Shown here: positions 11,439 through 25,420 of the stretch, piece by piece
How the letters are laid out: the number at the start of each line of letters is the position of its first letter
Position numbering within the stretch: the stretch's first letter is position 1
NCBI GenBank assembly: GCA_014155875.1
Contig: JACEFZ010004157.1
Location: forward strand, 122,501 to 186,500
Source: Cepaea nemoralis
Lineage: Eukaryota; Mollusca; Gastropoda; Stylommatophora; Helicidae
DNA length: 64,000 bases
Direction: 5' to 3'
Position numbers and translations under genes: made by a program
Notes under the pieces: generated by a model
Databases searched by the model: none
What the model saw: the letters and a program-made list of their open reading frames with translations, nothing else
What the model was told of the DNA's origin: nothing

Positions 11439-12031
11439 TAGTCTGAATTATTTTCTAATTTGTCACTGTCTTTATCCCTTTTGTCTTGAGCTCTTGTAAT
11501 TGCGTTAGCTCTTATATGCTCAATCTCCCATTGCTTTGCCTCATCATGTATTAACTGTTTCGCATCTGTTATGTTACCAATTAGTAATCCGGCACATGGA
11601 TTTGGTAATACCGCTGCATTTATTGTGCCTTCGTAATATGGTGACATAATTGTAATCGTGGCAATCTTGTATCTCTCTATTGTGCCACCGAATGTTCTGC
11701 ACTCTACCGTTTCGCCTGTATAATCTTCTTCTTTTATGAGCTTTCGATCTACTCCAACAATCGAAGCTCCAGAATCACGAATGCAAGTAGTGGGTTCACC
11801 ATTTAACCATGCTTGATGGATTTTTAGTTTGCCATTTTGTATGCTAACGGCATTAGCTTCATGAATTGTTTCTATACATTCATTACTAATATTGTCAGTT
11901 ATACCTTTATTTAACTTGTCAGTCTCATCATCATACTGTTGTATGATAGCTGCGTGTGTCTCTTCTAAATCGTCTGAGTCACTACTGGAGTATATGTATG
12001 CTGTACTAGCTTCCTTCCAGGAATTTCTCAT
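11438..12031 (-). pseudogene. Aspartic protease (retropepsin) of the LTR element
   Basis: A 197-residue frame. After an acidic N-terminal stretch (SSSDSDDLEET), a retropepsin-like domain begins about residue 68 with the active-site triplet in IRDSGASIVGVD (84-95). It closes with the conserved GLLIGN (148-153). It would cleave Gag and Pol polyproteins. It lies between the capsid/zinc-knuckle region and integrase. Confidence 0.85.
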
Positions 12032-12171
12032 CGGACAAGACCTACTAGTGTCTCCGTACGCCCTACATTAGAAACATTTTAAACTTCTTTTAAAAGAGTC
12101 ATACTTATTTCTCTTCTTCGCCGTAATATCTTTTAGATATGCGGAATAACCTGGATGTTTATCACACATCT
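12032..12171 (-). pseudogene. Degenerate nucleocapsid zinc knuckle
   Basis: In the third minus frame around 12080-12035 the peptide reads KCF, stop, CRAYGDTSRSCP. The spacing is that of a CX2CX4HX4C knuckle with an Asp where the His should be and a stop inside. It is the expected RNA-binding knuckle after the capsid, now ruined. Confidence 0.6.
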
Positions 12172-13482
12172 CTAAGTTTCCATGCGATAATCTACAATAT
12201 TGGCATCTGGTGAATTGGCCTTTTCCTTGGTCTTATCACCTTCTCTATTGTAAGGACTATGTCTATTGCTACCACTACTAAACTTTCTAAACTTACTGTT
12301 TCCTCTTTGAAATTTTGCACTTGCTCCTATCACTAATTCAGGTTGTGTACAGTTAGCAAAAATATCCCTATGTGCATTGAAATAAGATTCACCCTTAGTT
12401 TCCATCTCACTTAAACTTTTACATTTGTTTTCCATAAGAAATACTGACATAGGTTCTGGTATTGCAGATAACATTCTATCTCTGATAATTAAGTCTCTCA
12501 CTTTCTAATAACTATCATTAATATCCGCAGCCTTACACCACTTATCAAAACTAGAAGACATTTCCGAAGCGAAATCCAGGAATGTTTGATTCGATTTCGG
12601 TGTAAGTGTTTTAAACTTAGTTCGTAAACCAGATTCATCCAAAGAAAAGTGTGATAGCACACGATCGCGCATATATTTGTAGTTCGTACGTAAATCCTCA
12701 GGAATTAACTCAATCACTTTCAACGGCTCTAACGCGAGGTGACGGTGAAACAGAATTGGTACGTCCTTCACCGGAACTTTGTAGTGCTTTACTAGCACTT
12801 CGAAATTCGTTATCCAAGAACTAACCGAATCACCTTGTTGAAAATTTCTGAATAAACCTTGGTACTTTTTCACAGGATCGTTCTGCTTAGCCAGCATTTT
12901 CTCTCGTTCGATTTCAGCTCCACGTTCCATCTCAAGCGTCTTGACCCTTAGGTTACCTTCAACCTCCTTGTCCATCCAGAGTGTTTCTGTAGCAAGTCTT
13001 TCCCTATCAAAAGCCAATTGTTTCTCTTTAAGTTCTGCTTCAGCAACAATTTGTTTCATCTTCAAATCTGCCTCTGTAGCCATTTGTTTTTCCTTAAGTT
13101 CCGCTTCTGCAGCCATTTGCTTTATCTTCAATTCCGCTTCTGCAGCCATCTGTTTCTCCTTTATTTGCATCTCCATCATTAACTTCTCTTTTTCCGCATT
13201 TAATTCTTTTTCTCTAGACTCCATTCGTTCACGTTCCAAACTTATCTCACTTTGTCTGATCGCCATCTCTTTTTCTTTCAGTTCTCTCTCAAGTTGTTTC
13301 GCTTGCTTTTCTGATGCCAGTCTTTCCTGTCTTTCCTCCTTCTCACGTGTGGCTTGAAGTTGTCTTTCCTCCTTGTCACGTTTCTGTTGTTCACTGAACT
13401 CAAGCTTTGCCCAGTTTCGAAGCTCAGCACCAGTTAGACCAGTCTTCTCACCCATTTCAATGAAATATTGCAGCGTAGACAT
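12172..13482 (-). pseudogene. Gag: coiled coil and SCAN-like capsid, one in-frame stop
   Basis: 325 residues (13482-12505), then a single in-frame TAG, then 109 more in the same frame (12501-12172). Residues about 35-195 are a highly charged coiled coil with repeated EAELKEKQMA-like heptads. After that comes a capsid C-terminal domain resembling SCAN: ALEPLKVIELIPEDLRTNY, YMRDRVLSHF, FKTLTPKSNQTFLDFASEM, FDKWCKA, then beyond the stop VRDLIIRDRMLSAIPEPMSVF. SCAN domains of vertebrate zinc-finger proteins are reported to derive from Gmr1-like capsids, which fits this element. Gag would form the particle shell. Confidence 0.85.
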
Positions 13483-15929
13483 CTTGTCTTCTTGTCATAC
13501 GTGAAAAATGAGCTATCTGGCTGAAATAAATATAGTAGTAGGCAAGCAAAGAAAAGAATCGACAAGAATTGTGATATTGTCTCAACTCACTATCACTTAG
13601 ATAGTAAGGTAAATCTCGTATCACCGTTGAGAAAATATAGACTCAATTAAATTTGCAGTGTAAATTCGAACACCACAAAAAAATCAACCAGATATCTTTA
13701 TAATGATCGAAATAAATATAACTAGAGAAATAAATATGAATAAATATATCCAATACACAATATATATGCAACGCACGACAACTAACAATCATAAAAGACG
13801 AATGACGAGTGACGCGAATACATGTTCACAAACAATAAAAAAAATTGTATCCACCTTTTTGACGGGTAACGCACATACTATACTACTACAGTTATGACAA
13901 GACAATAGTATTGTGGTGACGCCCGCAAGATCAAAACAAAAATTTAATTCGTAATGACCTGGCGACTATCAACACACAAATCACTTCATGAACCAATCAA
14001 GTAATCTCAATTAGTTCACCAAGGCCCTTCTAACCGCCCACACACACAAAATATTGATAAATAGTGCCTTATTAAGATTCAACATCATACTAATCAACAA
14101 CACAAGTTACTGGCCTTTTTCCGCCTCTCCTGAAGGTAGATAACATTCATCGCTCGAAAATTGATATAGAATAATTGTGTGTCGATCAGATCAGTGTCAG
14201 TTCGATAAAGAATGATCCGTTATCAGCACTCGAGTATTGGTGTGCTGGTTTAGATATACAAGAGGAACTGTGTACGATAGTACAATTAACTTGTACTCTC
14301 ACCCTGGACCCACGCGGCCCGTGACCAACCTATAACACGTAGTTGGTTGTGGTGTAACGACGAAGTTTTAGTTTTACTGCAGCCTTATTGTAATCACTTT
14401 AGGCTGCTGTAGGTATCGGAAAGAATGATGCCTACAGTGGAATCAGTAGATCTGCTTGCATCCAGTTCTGGTACATAAAGTCCAATGCATGAACAAGCTG
14501 ACTGTGTCTGGTGTCGAGATGAAAAATGGTAGTTGTCAATCCGTGTGATAGTGTACGTCTGTTCTGGCGTCAGAGTCTTGAGGAACATGTAACGTCTCGA
14601 TGCGTTTCAGGTGCAGTGTAGTGTCCAGTAGTATCTTGATGTAGATGTGTAGTATCCTGACAAGGTGATGTGTATAATGTCCTTTAATGTCCCGATATAA
14701 TAAATATAACTGTCCCAATGTGAATCGTTATCGATTAAATACCTTGAACAATTGGGTACTATGTGACATTAAAGTCTATCTGTATGCTTCGACTTCAAAT
14801 CAAGTGAGTGTACACGTGTTAGATTTCCTGCATGCTGAGGTGTAATGATAACGTGTCTCTATGTATTCTGTCAGATATCCCGTTGTAACTCGTAAATATA
14901 TATTGAAGTTTCCCGTGAAGAGTAAAGTTCAAAGTAATGAAGTGGTACTGTGTAAAGTTTGTAACGTTCAATGTTCGTATGTGACAGTAGTGAAGTTTCA
15001 GTGACGATCGTTGTTGAACATTACTTGCATCATGGCGTACTGTGTCAACTTAATTTTCATAATGTTGTATATCATCCTTCAGCATCCTCCGTCCTCAAGT
15101 GTCAATGTTTAAAGAAATGTAGAGCAAATAATGTCAGTAGCAACTGTACTTTGCGCCGATAATGCATTTTTGATAGAGTGTCGGCAGTAAATATGTTCAT
15201 GTTCGGTGTCATTGTCTTCGTTGACTGTTGTGCATGAAATGTGTTCAAGTGTCCAGTGTGTCGTGTCAACTGTGTATATCATTTCCGCAGACAACTCAAT
15301 GTGCGTATAATATTCAAGCGTTTCTAGGCCGTAGTGTTTCCATCATCGTTTCTTCGTTAATGTCGTGTCGTGTTCTTCAGTATGTTTCTAATGGTGCGTG
15401 TATAATGTGTGCAGTTCTTTCTGTGACGCGCAAATGTTGTTGTAATCTTGTGGCATTTGTAATTATTTGTATATATTTCGACACGTCAGCTCTTGTGTGT
15501 GTCCAGTAACCAGATACATTAATGTATAATCTAATGTTCTTCTTACCTTATACAGGTATTCTCATAATAATACATCATAAATTACTTTCACTGTTTGTGT
15601 CGACATTTTGACAACCGGATCTTCCTGCGCGTTTCGTTCCGTGTTGCGTGGTGCGTTATTTTGAGCTAAGGTGTGCACTCATGAAAGACTAGTTTAATTA
15701 CAATTACTTAGTCAGTTTACCTGCAAATGTCTTATCGTCAAACAATAAGTACGTTGGTATAATTTATGATCTTCCGGCAACTGCCATGTTGGAGCGTAAC
15801 AAGCGATCTTGGTGCTGCATCGTGCTTCAGGAATTGATCCTGGTGTGCATTCTTTGTTTACTTAGCGATATGGCGGGAATCTTCGTTGTTTACATCCACA
15901 CAATGCTTTCTGGATCAGAGACCCCACAT
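13483..15929 (-). other. Leader (5' UTR) of the LTR retrotransposon
   Basis: About 2.4 kb between the 5' LTR and Gag, with no supported coding region. Just inside the LTR on minus, ATG and then TGGGGTCTCTGATCCAGA could be a tRNA primer-binding site (15909-15926). It starts with the required TGG, but I could not match it to a specific tRNA 3' end. Confidence 0.6.
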
Positions 15930-16493
15930 TGTCTTGACACATGCCGCCGCATCTCAACTCCAAGACATAAAGTTGCTCGTACTCAACAACAACATAATAA
16001 ACAGCGCTCACCTTGATGAAACAGACGCAAACCAGCCGACGGCAATTTCAGGCATTTATTACATGCTCTCGCAGAACAACAAAGAACGCTACTCCATATT
16101 ATAACCTGCCCCTGAAGACGGGGACGGGCGGTTATACAGTTATACAGACTCAGTTTCCGAATTCTGCCATTGCTTTAAGAAGGTCGCTCTTTTCCCAAGG
16201 ATTTACTAGCCGCTTTTACTTCGTCTAAGGGTTATTCCTGTCCCGGTCCCATCACTGTATGAATGTGAGACAACAGACGATTTCCTCGCTCACTAAGAAG
16301 ATTGCGACAACCAGATCCTATCCTCTCCAACACGGAGCCCATACAAAACACCGCTGTCCTGATGTCCTCTCCCGAAGCGTTTTTGTTGCCGTGTTATGAC
16401 GTGGTCCACATCGGCCTTCATATGGTCATCTATTTTTGTGAATTGTCTGGGAATATCCCTTTCTATTTGGTGGCGCGTGGCCGCTGTGTGGCA
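15930..16493 (-). repeat. 5' LTR (right in window)
   Basis: 564 bp, the partner of 7098-7670. As the 5' LTR of a minus-strand element it would carry the promoter. Confidence 0.95.
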
Positions 16494-16498
16494 AGGTG
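16494..16498. repeat. Target site duplication, right copy (AGGTG)
   Basis: An exact match to 7093-7097, directly after the CA end of the LTR. Confidence 0.9.
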
Positions 16499-16654
16499 GT
16501 GACCAGAGGATCTAACCGATACTCAGTATTCCGAGGAAAACCAGACGGATACATAAGCAGACCAATTGCAACAATTGGAATTTGGATTCTTCTCTGGTTG
16601 TTGAAGGTGTGAATGGAGCGCCTGTGGGAATATCCCGAGTGATATGATGTCAGT

Positions 16655-19600
16655 TGTTGACTTAACAACCATAGACATGCTATGTCATACTCAATTATAG
16701 ACATGCTATATCTCAACCATAGACTTGCTATACCTCACTGAACTGTAGATATGATGTATCTCAACTATAAACTTGCTATATCTCATCGACCTGTAGATAT
16801 GATGTACTTCAACGATAGACTTGCTATATCTCACTGAACTGTAGATATGATGTATCTCGACTATAAACTTGCTATATCTCACTGAACTGTAGATATGATG
16901 TATCTCAACTATAAACTTGCTATATCTCACTGAACTGTAGATATGATGTATCTCAACTATAAACTAGCTATATCTCACCGAACTGTAGATATGATGTATC
17001 TCGACTATAGACTTGCTATATCTCACTCAAATGTAGATATAATGTATCTCATCTACAGACTTGCTATATCTCAACCATAGACATGCTACATCTCAACCAT
17101 AAACATGCTACATCTCACCATAGACAAGCTATATCACACCCAACCATAGACATGATGTATCTGAACCATAGACATGCTATATCTCATTACACTATAGATA
17201 TGATATATCTCAACTATAGACTTGCTATATCTCACTCAACTGTAGATACGATGTATCTAAACTATAGACTTGCTATATCTCTCTCAATTGTAGATATGAT
17301 GTATCTAAACTATAGATTTTCTATATCTCACGCAACTGTAGATATGATGTATTTCACTCAACTGTAGATATGATGTATCTCAACTATAGACATGCTATAT
17401 CTCACTCAACTGTAGATATGATGTATCTCAACTATAGACATGCTATATTTCACTCAACTGTAGATATGATGTGTCTTAACTATAGATTTGCTATATCTCA
17501 CTCAACTGTAGATATGATGTATCTCAACTGTAGACTTGCTATATCTCACTCAACTGTAGATATGATGTATCTAAACTATAGATTTTCTATATCTCACTCA
17601 ACTGTAGATATGATGTATCTCACTCAACTGTAGATATGATGTATCCCAACTATAGGCATGCTGTATCTCACTCAACTGTAGATATGATGTATCCCAACTA
17701 TAGGCATGCTGTATCTCACTCAACTGTAGATATGATGTATCTCAACTATACACATGCTATATCTCACTCAACTGTAGATATGATGTATCTCAACTATAGA
17801 CATGCTATATCTCACTCAACTGTAGATATGATGTGTCTTAACTATAGACTTGCTATATCTCACTCAACTGTAGATATGATGTATCTCAACTATAGACATG
17901 CTATATCTCACTTAACTGTAGATATGATGTGTCTTAACTATAGACTTGCTATATCTCACTCAACTGTAGATATGATGTGTCTTAACTATAGACTTGCTAT
18001 ATCTCACTCAACGGTAGATATGATGTGTCTTAACTATAGACTTGCTATATCTCACTCAACTGTAGACATGCTATATCTCACTCAACTGTAGATATGATGT
18101 ATCTCAACTATAGACATGCTATATCTCACTCAACTGTAGATATGATGTATCTCAACTATAGAGTTGCTATATCTCACTCAACTGTAGATATGATGTATCT
18201 CAACTATAGACATGCTGTATCTCACTCAACTGTAGACATGCTATATCTCACTCAACTGTAGATATGATGTGTCTTAACTATAGACTTGCTATATCTCACT
18301 CAACTGTAGATATGATGTATCTCAACTATAGACATGCTATATCTCATTAAACTATAGATATGATATATCTCAACTGTAGACTTGCTATATCTCACTCAAC
18401 TGTAGATACGATGTATCTAAACTATAGACTTGCTATATCTCACTCAACAGTAGATATGATGTATCTCAACTATAGACATGCTATATCCCACTTAACTGTA
18501 GATGTGATGTATCTCAACTATAGACTTGCTATATCTCACTCAACTGTAGATATGATGTGTCTTAACTATAGACTTGCTATATCTCACTCAACTGTAGACA
18601 TGCTATATCTCACTCAACTGTAGATATGATGTATCTCAACTATAGACATGCTATATCCCACTCAACTGTAGATATGATGTATCTCAACTATAGAGTTGCT
18701 ATATCTCACTCAACTGTAGATATGATGTATCTCAACTATAGACGTGCTGTATCTCACTAACCGGTAGACATGCTATATCTCACTCAACTGTAGATATGAT
18801 GTATCTTAACTATAGACATGCTGTATCTTACTCAACTGTAGACATGCTATATCTCACTGAACTGTAGATATGATGTATCTCAACTATACACTTGCTATAT
18901 CTCATTCAACTGTAGATATGATGTATCTCAACTATAGACATGCTATATCTCACTCAACTTTAGATATGATGTATCTCAACTATAGACTTCTATATCTCAC
19001 TCAACTGTAGATATGATGTATCTAAACTATAGACATGCTATATCTCACTCAACTGTAGATATGATGTATATCAACTATAGACTTGCTATATCTCACTTAA
19101 CTGTAGATATGATGTGTCTTAACTATAGACATGCTGTATCTCACTCAACTGTAGATATGATGTATCTCAACTATAGACTTGCTATATCTCACTTAACTGT
19201 AGATATGATTTATCTTAACTATAGACTTGCTATATCTCACTCAACTGTAGATATGATGTATATCAACTATAGACTTGCTATATCTCACCCAACTGATGTA
19301 TCTCAACTATAGACTTGCTATATCTCACTCAACTGTAGATATTATGTATATCAACTATAGACTTGCTATATCTCACTCAACTGTAGATATTATGTATATC
19401 AACTATAGACTTGCTATATCTCACTCAACTGTAGATATTATGTATATCAACTATACACTTGCTATATCTCACTCAACTGTAGATATTATGTATATCAACT
19501 ATAGACTTGCTATATCTCACTCAACTGTAGATATTATGTATATCAACTATAGACTTGCTATATCTCACTCAACTGTAGATATGATGTATCTCAACTATAG

Positions 19601-20050
19601 ACATGCTGTATCTCACTCAACTGTAGACATGCTATATCTCACTCAACTGTAGATATGATGTATCTTAACTATAGACTTGCTATATCTCACTCAACTGTAG
19701 ATATGATGTATATCAACTATAGACTTGCTATATCTCACCCAACTGTAGATATACTATATCTCACTTAACTGTAGATATGATGTATCTCAACTATAGACTT
19801 GCTATATCTCACTCAACTGTAGATATTGTGTATATCAACTGTAGACTTGCTATATCTCACTCAACTGTAGATATTATGTATATCAACTATAGACTTGCTA
19901 TATCTCACTTAACTGTAGATATTATGTATATCAACTATAGACTTGCTATATCTCACTCAACTGTAGATATTATGTATATCAACTATAGACTTGCTATATC
20001 TCACTCAACTGTAGATATGATGTATCTCAACTATAAACTTGCTATATCTT
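16655..20050. repeat. Satellite, 48-bp higher-order (dimeric) unit, about 65-70 copies
   Basis: The unit alternates two related halves: CTCACTCAACTGTAGATATG with ATGTAT (26 bp), and CTCAACTATAGACATG with CTATAT (22 bp). Because 48 is a multiple of 3, one plus frame stays open as repeats of MMYLNYRHAISHSTVD. These frames (up to 151 residues) are array by-products. Sub-variants are locally homogenised, for example TATTATGTATATCAAC at 19330-20000 and ATGTGTCTTAAC near 17830-18050. Some 22-bp monomers occur at the left edge. Confidence 0.93.
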
Positions 20051-21600
20051 AACCATAGACATGCTACATCTTAACCATAGACATACTACATTTTAACCAT
20101 AGACAGGCAATACCTTAACCATAGACAGGCTATACCTTAACCATAGACATGCTACATCTTAACCATAGACATACTACATTTTAACCATAGACAGGCTATA
20201 CCTTAACCATAGACATGCTACATTTTAACCATAGACAGGCAATACCTTAACCATATACAGGCTATACCTTAACCATAGACATGCTACATCTTAACAATAG
20301 ACATACTACATTTTAACCATAGACAGGCTACACCTTAACCATAGACATGCTACATTTTAACCATAGACAGGCTATACCGTAACCATAGACAGGCTATACC
20401 TTAACCATAGACAGGATATACCTTAACCATAGACAGGCTATACCTTAACCATAGACATGCTACATCTTATCCATAGACATGCTACATCTTAACAATAGAC
20501 ATACTACATTTTAACCATAGACAGGCTACACCTTAACCATAGACATGCTACATTTTAACCATAGACAGGCTATACCGTAACCATAGACAGGCTATACCTT
20601 AACCATAGACAGGATATACCTTAACCATAGACAGGCTATACCTTAACCATAGACATGCTACATCTTATCCATAGACATGCTACATTTTAACCATAGACAG
20701 GCTATACCTTAACCATAGACATGCTACTTCTTATCCATAGACATGCTACATTTTAACCATAGACAGGCTATACCTTAACCATAGACAGGCTATACCTTAA
20801 CCATAGACAGGCTATACCTTAACCATAGACAGGCTATACCTTAACCATAGACATGCTACATCTTATCCATGGACAAGCTATACCTTAACCATAGACAGGC
20901 TATACCTTAACCATAGACAGGCTATACCTTAACCATAGACAGGCTATACCTTAACCATAGACAGGCTATACCTTAACCATAGACAGGCTATACCTTAACC
21001 ATAGACAGGCTATACCTTAACCATAGACATGCTAAATCTTAACAATAGACATGCTACATTTTAACCATAGACAGGCTATACCTTAACCATAGACAGGCTA
21101 TACCTTAACCATAGACAGGCTATACCTTAACCATAGACAGGCTATACCTTAACCATAGACAGGCTATACCTTAACCATAGACAGGCTATACCTTAACCAT
21201 AGACAGGCTATACCTTAACCATAGACAGGCCATACCTTAACCATAGACAGGCTATACCTTAACCATAGACAGGCTATACCTTAACCATAGACATGCTAAA
21301 TCTTAACAATAGGCATACTACATTTTAACCATAGACAGGCTATACCTTAACCAAAGACATGCTATATCTCAACCATAGATATGCTATATCACACTCAACC
21401 AAAGACGTGCTGCATCACAACAATAGACAAGCAATGTCTCAACCATAAACATGCTATATCACACTCAACCACTGACATGCTATATCTCTACCATAGACAT
21501 GCAACATCTCAATCACAGACATACTACATCTAAACCATCAATATGCTATTTCTCAACCATAAACACGTTACATCTCAACCATAGACACACTACATCTCAA
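20051..21600. repeat. Satellite, 22-bp monomeric unit, about 60-70 copies
   Basis: The monomer is AACCATAGACAGGCTATACC plus TT, with an ACATGCTACAT variant. It is clearly related to the 22-bp half of the adjacent 48-bp dimer. Copies become irregular after 21360. Confidence 0.92.
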
Positions 21601-22616
<1,016 letters not shown>

Positions 22617-23890
22617 GAGTAGCATGCAAAGTTTGAAACCTCGGCAAAATTTATCACAGTGGAGACAATGGTCGAACCTTATTTGGTTACCCAGACTAGA
22701 CTGTCCAAGGATGACTCAGCTGGAAGTAAGATGGGGTCTTGGTCAACATGAAACTTGGCACTAAAACATCAGCGCTAAAGCGTCCCACTATCATGAGTTT
22801 CCAACAGGTTTCAAGGCAAGAAGATCGACGTCATTGCGTCGGGTTTAATCCCATATAGCTCAGTCTCTTTCCACCGCGCGGAGAAGAAAGCCCCGCACTC
22901 AGCGTGTACTTTGAAGCATTACCAACTAATCAATCAATCATGTGCCATGCCGGAAAGAGTGGGCGGTCATGACTCGCCATTTCACTCGATCACCAGAGTT
23001 GTGGATCAGCTCAATGTTCTTGTCTCGGCAATATCATGTGGCCAAGCCATCCAGGTATTTACTTCTCTGCCTTCCCCTTGTTCTCTTCCCCTCGATCTTG
23101 CCTGTTTTCATCAAGTTCTCAAATTGATTTCTTCTTATAATGTGACCAAAAATATGTTGACTGTCTATATCTAATTTCTCTAAGAAGTTTACGATTTTCA
23201 TTTTTTTTTCATGTAGGACTTGGTCATTGGTTTTTATGTCTGTCCAGTGTATTCTTTGCATTTTCCTCAGAAACCACATTTCCACAGCCATCAGATTTTT
23301 GTCAGCTTGTCTGCTCTTTGTCCACATCCATACAAAAGTACAAGTTTTATGTAGCACTTCAACACTTTTTTTTTCTCGTTGCAATTGACATCTTTTCATT
23401 GGTCAGTAAGTTTTTCATCTTGCAAACAGGCTACCTTCGCCATGGCGATTCTTATTCCAATCTCTTCTTGGAGTCCCCCATCAGATGTTAAGACTGTTCC
23501 GAGATAATAGTACTGATTTACTTGTTTAAGATTATTCTTTTTTACTTGTATATTACATTGTGATATTTCCTTCTTCCTTATAAAGAAATAATCTCTCTTC
23601 TTGCAAAATAATTTTAACCCTAGATGTTCATTGTGTGCAACAACTGCGTCTACTACATGTTTCAGACCCTGCTACATGTCTGCAATCAATACTGTTATCA
23701 TCCGCATGTCTAATGTTATTGATGTTAAGTCCCGCAATGATGATTCCTTTCATATCTTCTACATTTCTGAAAATATTTTCACTGTAAAGGGAAGTAACAA
23801 GATCTGGAGATATTACACATCCTTGTCTTGCTCCTCTCTCAATAGGCTGATATTGACCTATTTCTCTATCAATTTTTATGACAGCTTGTT

Positions 23891-23998
<108 letters not shown>

Positions 23999-24033
23999 CC
24001 AAGTCTAAGATCTTTCCTATCAATTTTTATATC

Positions 24034-24045
24034 TGCAAGTATCTT
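24034..24045. repeat. Target site duplication of the plus-strand RTE, left
   Basis: TGCAAGTATCTT, repeated exactly at 27420-27431 after the GAT tail. The first T of the right copy could also belong to the tail, so 11-12 bp. Confidence 0.8.
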
Positions 24046-24189
24046 GTCCTCTAAAATTACTGGAGAGTTTTGGTCATAGACCATAACTTTAGGAAGAGAA
24101 ATTCCAACTGTACCTCCCCGTGGTAGAGGATGGAAACACACCACGGTGTGGCTAACACAGCTCTGGGGACCGAGTATCCACCGGAATAA

Positions 24190-25420
24190 GTGGACAACTC
24201 TGCAGCTGAGCAGAGCAGGGCACTCACTTGTCCTGACAGTCGGAAATGGCTGTCAAAGGCAGAGGTAAAAAGACAACCATGTGAATGTGGAAGGCAAGGG
24301 GAAACCATCACATTATCTTCCCAAGACTTCATGGCAAAACATACATCAGAGTTAGTGAACGACGTTAATGACTGTCTTAGGACATCCTCGTCCGGTAAGG
24401 ACAGTCATGAGCCACAGGTGACACCAGACCGTCATCCAGCTACTGATGGCAAAATCATAACTAAAATAAATAAATTTAGAGTAGGAACATGGAATGTTAG
24501 GACATTAAATGAGCTAGGAAAGTTGACCAATGTTCTAAGCGAGATGGATAGCATGAAAATGAATATACTAGGCGTTAGTGAGATGAGATTGAAAGGATCG
24601 GGCAAAATTATAGCTGACAATCACACAATAATTTATTCTGGAAAAGGTGTAGGAATAATATTAGACGAAAAAACAGCCAAGTGAATTAATGGATACTGGT
24701 GTATTTCAGATAGAGATATTATGGTAAAAATCAAAGGCAAACCAATAGATATAAATATTATACAAGTATATGCACCAACAACAACCAGCAGTAGTGATGA
24801 ATAAATACAACACTTTTACGACGAAATAGAAATGGTAATGGCTCAAATTGGATCACACGAAATAAAAATAATACTTGGTGATTTTAATGCAAAAGTAGGA
24901 AAGGGAAAAATTGAGGATGTAGTGGGGAATTATGGTTTAGGTACAAGAAATGAAAGAGGGGACAAGCTAATATAATGGGCAAATATCAATGATATGATAA
25001 TTGGAAACACGTGGTTTAAACACCGTAAAAGACGACTGTACACATGGAAAAGCCCTGATAAGAAAATACGCAACCAAATTGACTACATACTAATTAATAA
25101 AAGATTTAGAAATGCTTTAATTAATGTAAAGACAATGCCTGGTGCTGACTGTAATAGTGATCATGTACCACTATGTGGACAAATAAAAGTAAGATTAAAG
25201 AGAGGGAAAAAATGGTTCAGAACATGAGACTTAACAAAGAGGTTCTGAACATAGATAAAGAAACGCAAGAACAATACAGAGTGACTGTGAAAAATAGGTA
25301 CAATGCAATAGCTAAAATACAGAGTATAAATGAACAATGGGAAATGTTAAGGGACTCCATTCATCAAACTAGCAAAGAAGTATTACTGGAGAGAGGCAAA
25401 ATAGCTAAGAAAAAATGGAT
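24190..25420 (+). pseudogene. RTE endonuclease domain
   Basis: The frame from 24190 gives a leader and then the endonuclease start FRVGTWNVRTLNELGKL and ILGVSEMRLKGSG. A stop follows (24684). Further blocks are IIQVYAPTTTSSSDE, KIILGDFNAKVGKG and, in 24994-25227, NQIDYILINKRFRNAL and GADCNSDHVPL, the C-terminal SDH active-site motif. Stops near 24684, 24803 and 24974 and a frame change near 25226 break it. The domain would nick DNA at the target. Confidence 0.88.

Larger units (their letters stand above)
7098..16493 (-). mobile_element. Full-length Gmr1-like Ty3/gypsy LTR retrotransposon
   Basis: The 9,396-bp element is bounded by direct LTRs that start TGTCTTGACACATG and end GTGTGGCA, with 5-bp AGGTG duplications on both sides. 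On minus, the order is 5' LTR (15930-16493), a long leader, Gag with a SCAN-like capsid, protease, integrase, reverse transcriptase, RNase H, polypurine tract and 3' LTR. Integrase before RT is the Ty1/copia order, yet the RT, RNase H and GPY/F integrase tail are Ty3/gypsy type. That combination defines Gmr1-like elements. Roughly 20 differences between LTRs by eye suggest moderate age. Several stops and frameshifts break Gag and Pol, so this copy is dead by itself. Confidence 0.93.

Noticed and set aside
16655..20050. GATA sites (AGATAT) in each satellite unit as a binding platform for the nearby GATA factor
   Set aside because: The base after GATA is T, not A/G as in WGATAR, and the complement gives AGATAC. 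The match is to the word only.
17083..20052. Series of plus-strand frames of 87-151 residues with a 16-residue repeat
   Set aside because: They follow the 48-bp satellite unit exactly. The unit is a multiple of three, so one frame stays open without selection.
16655..21600. CRISPR-like array
   Set aside because: Units are contiguous tandem repeats without unique spacers, in an animal genome.
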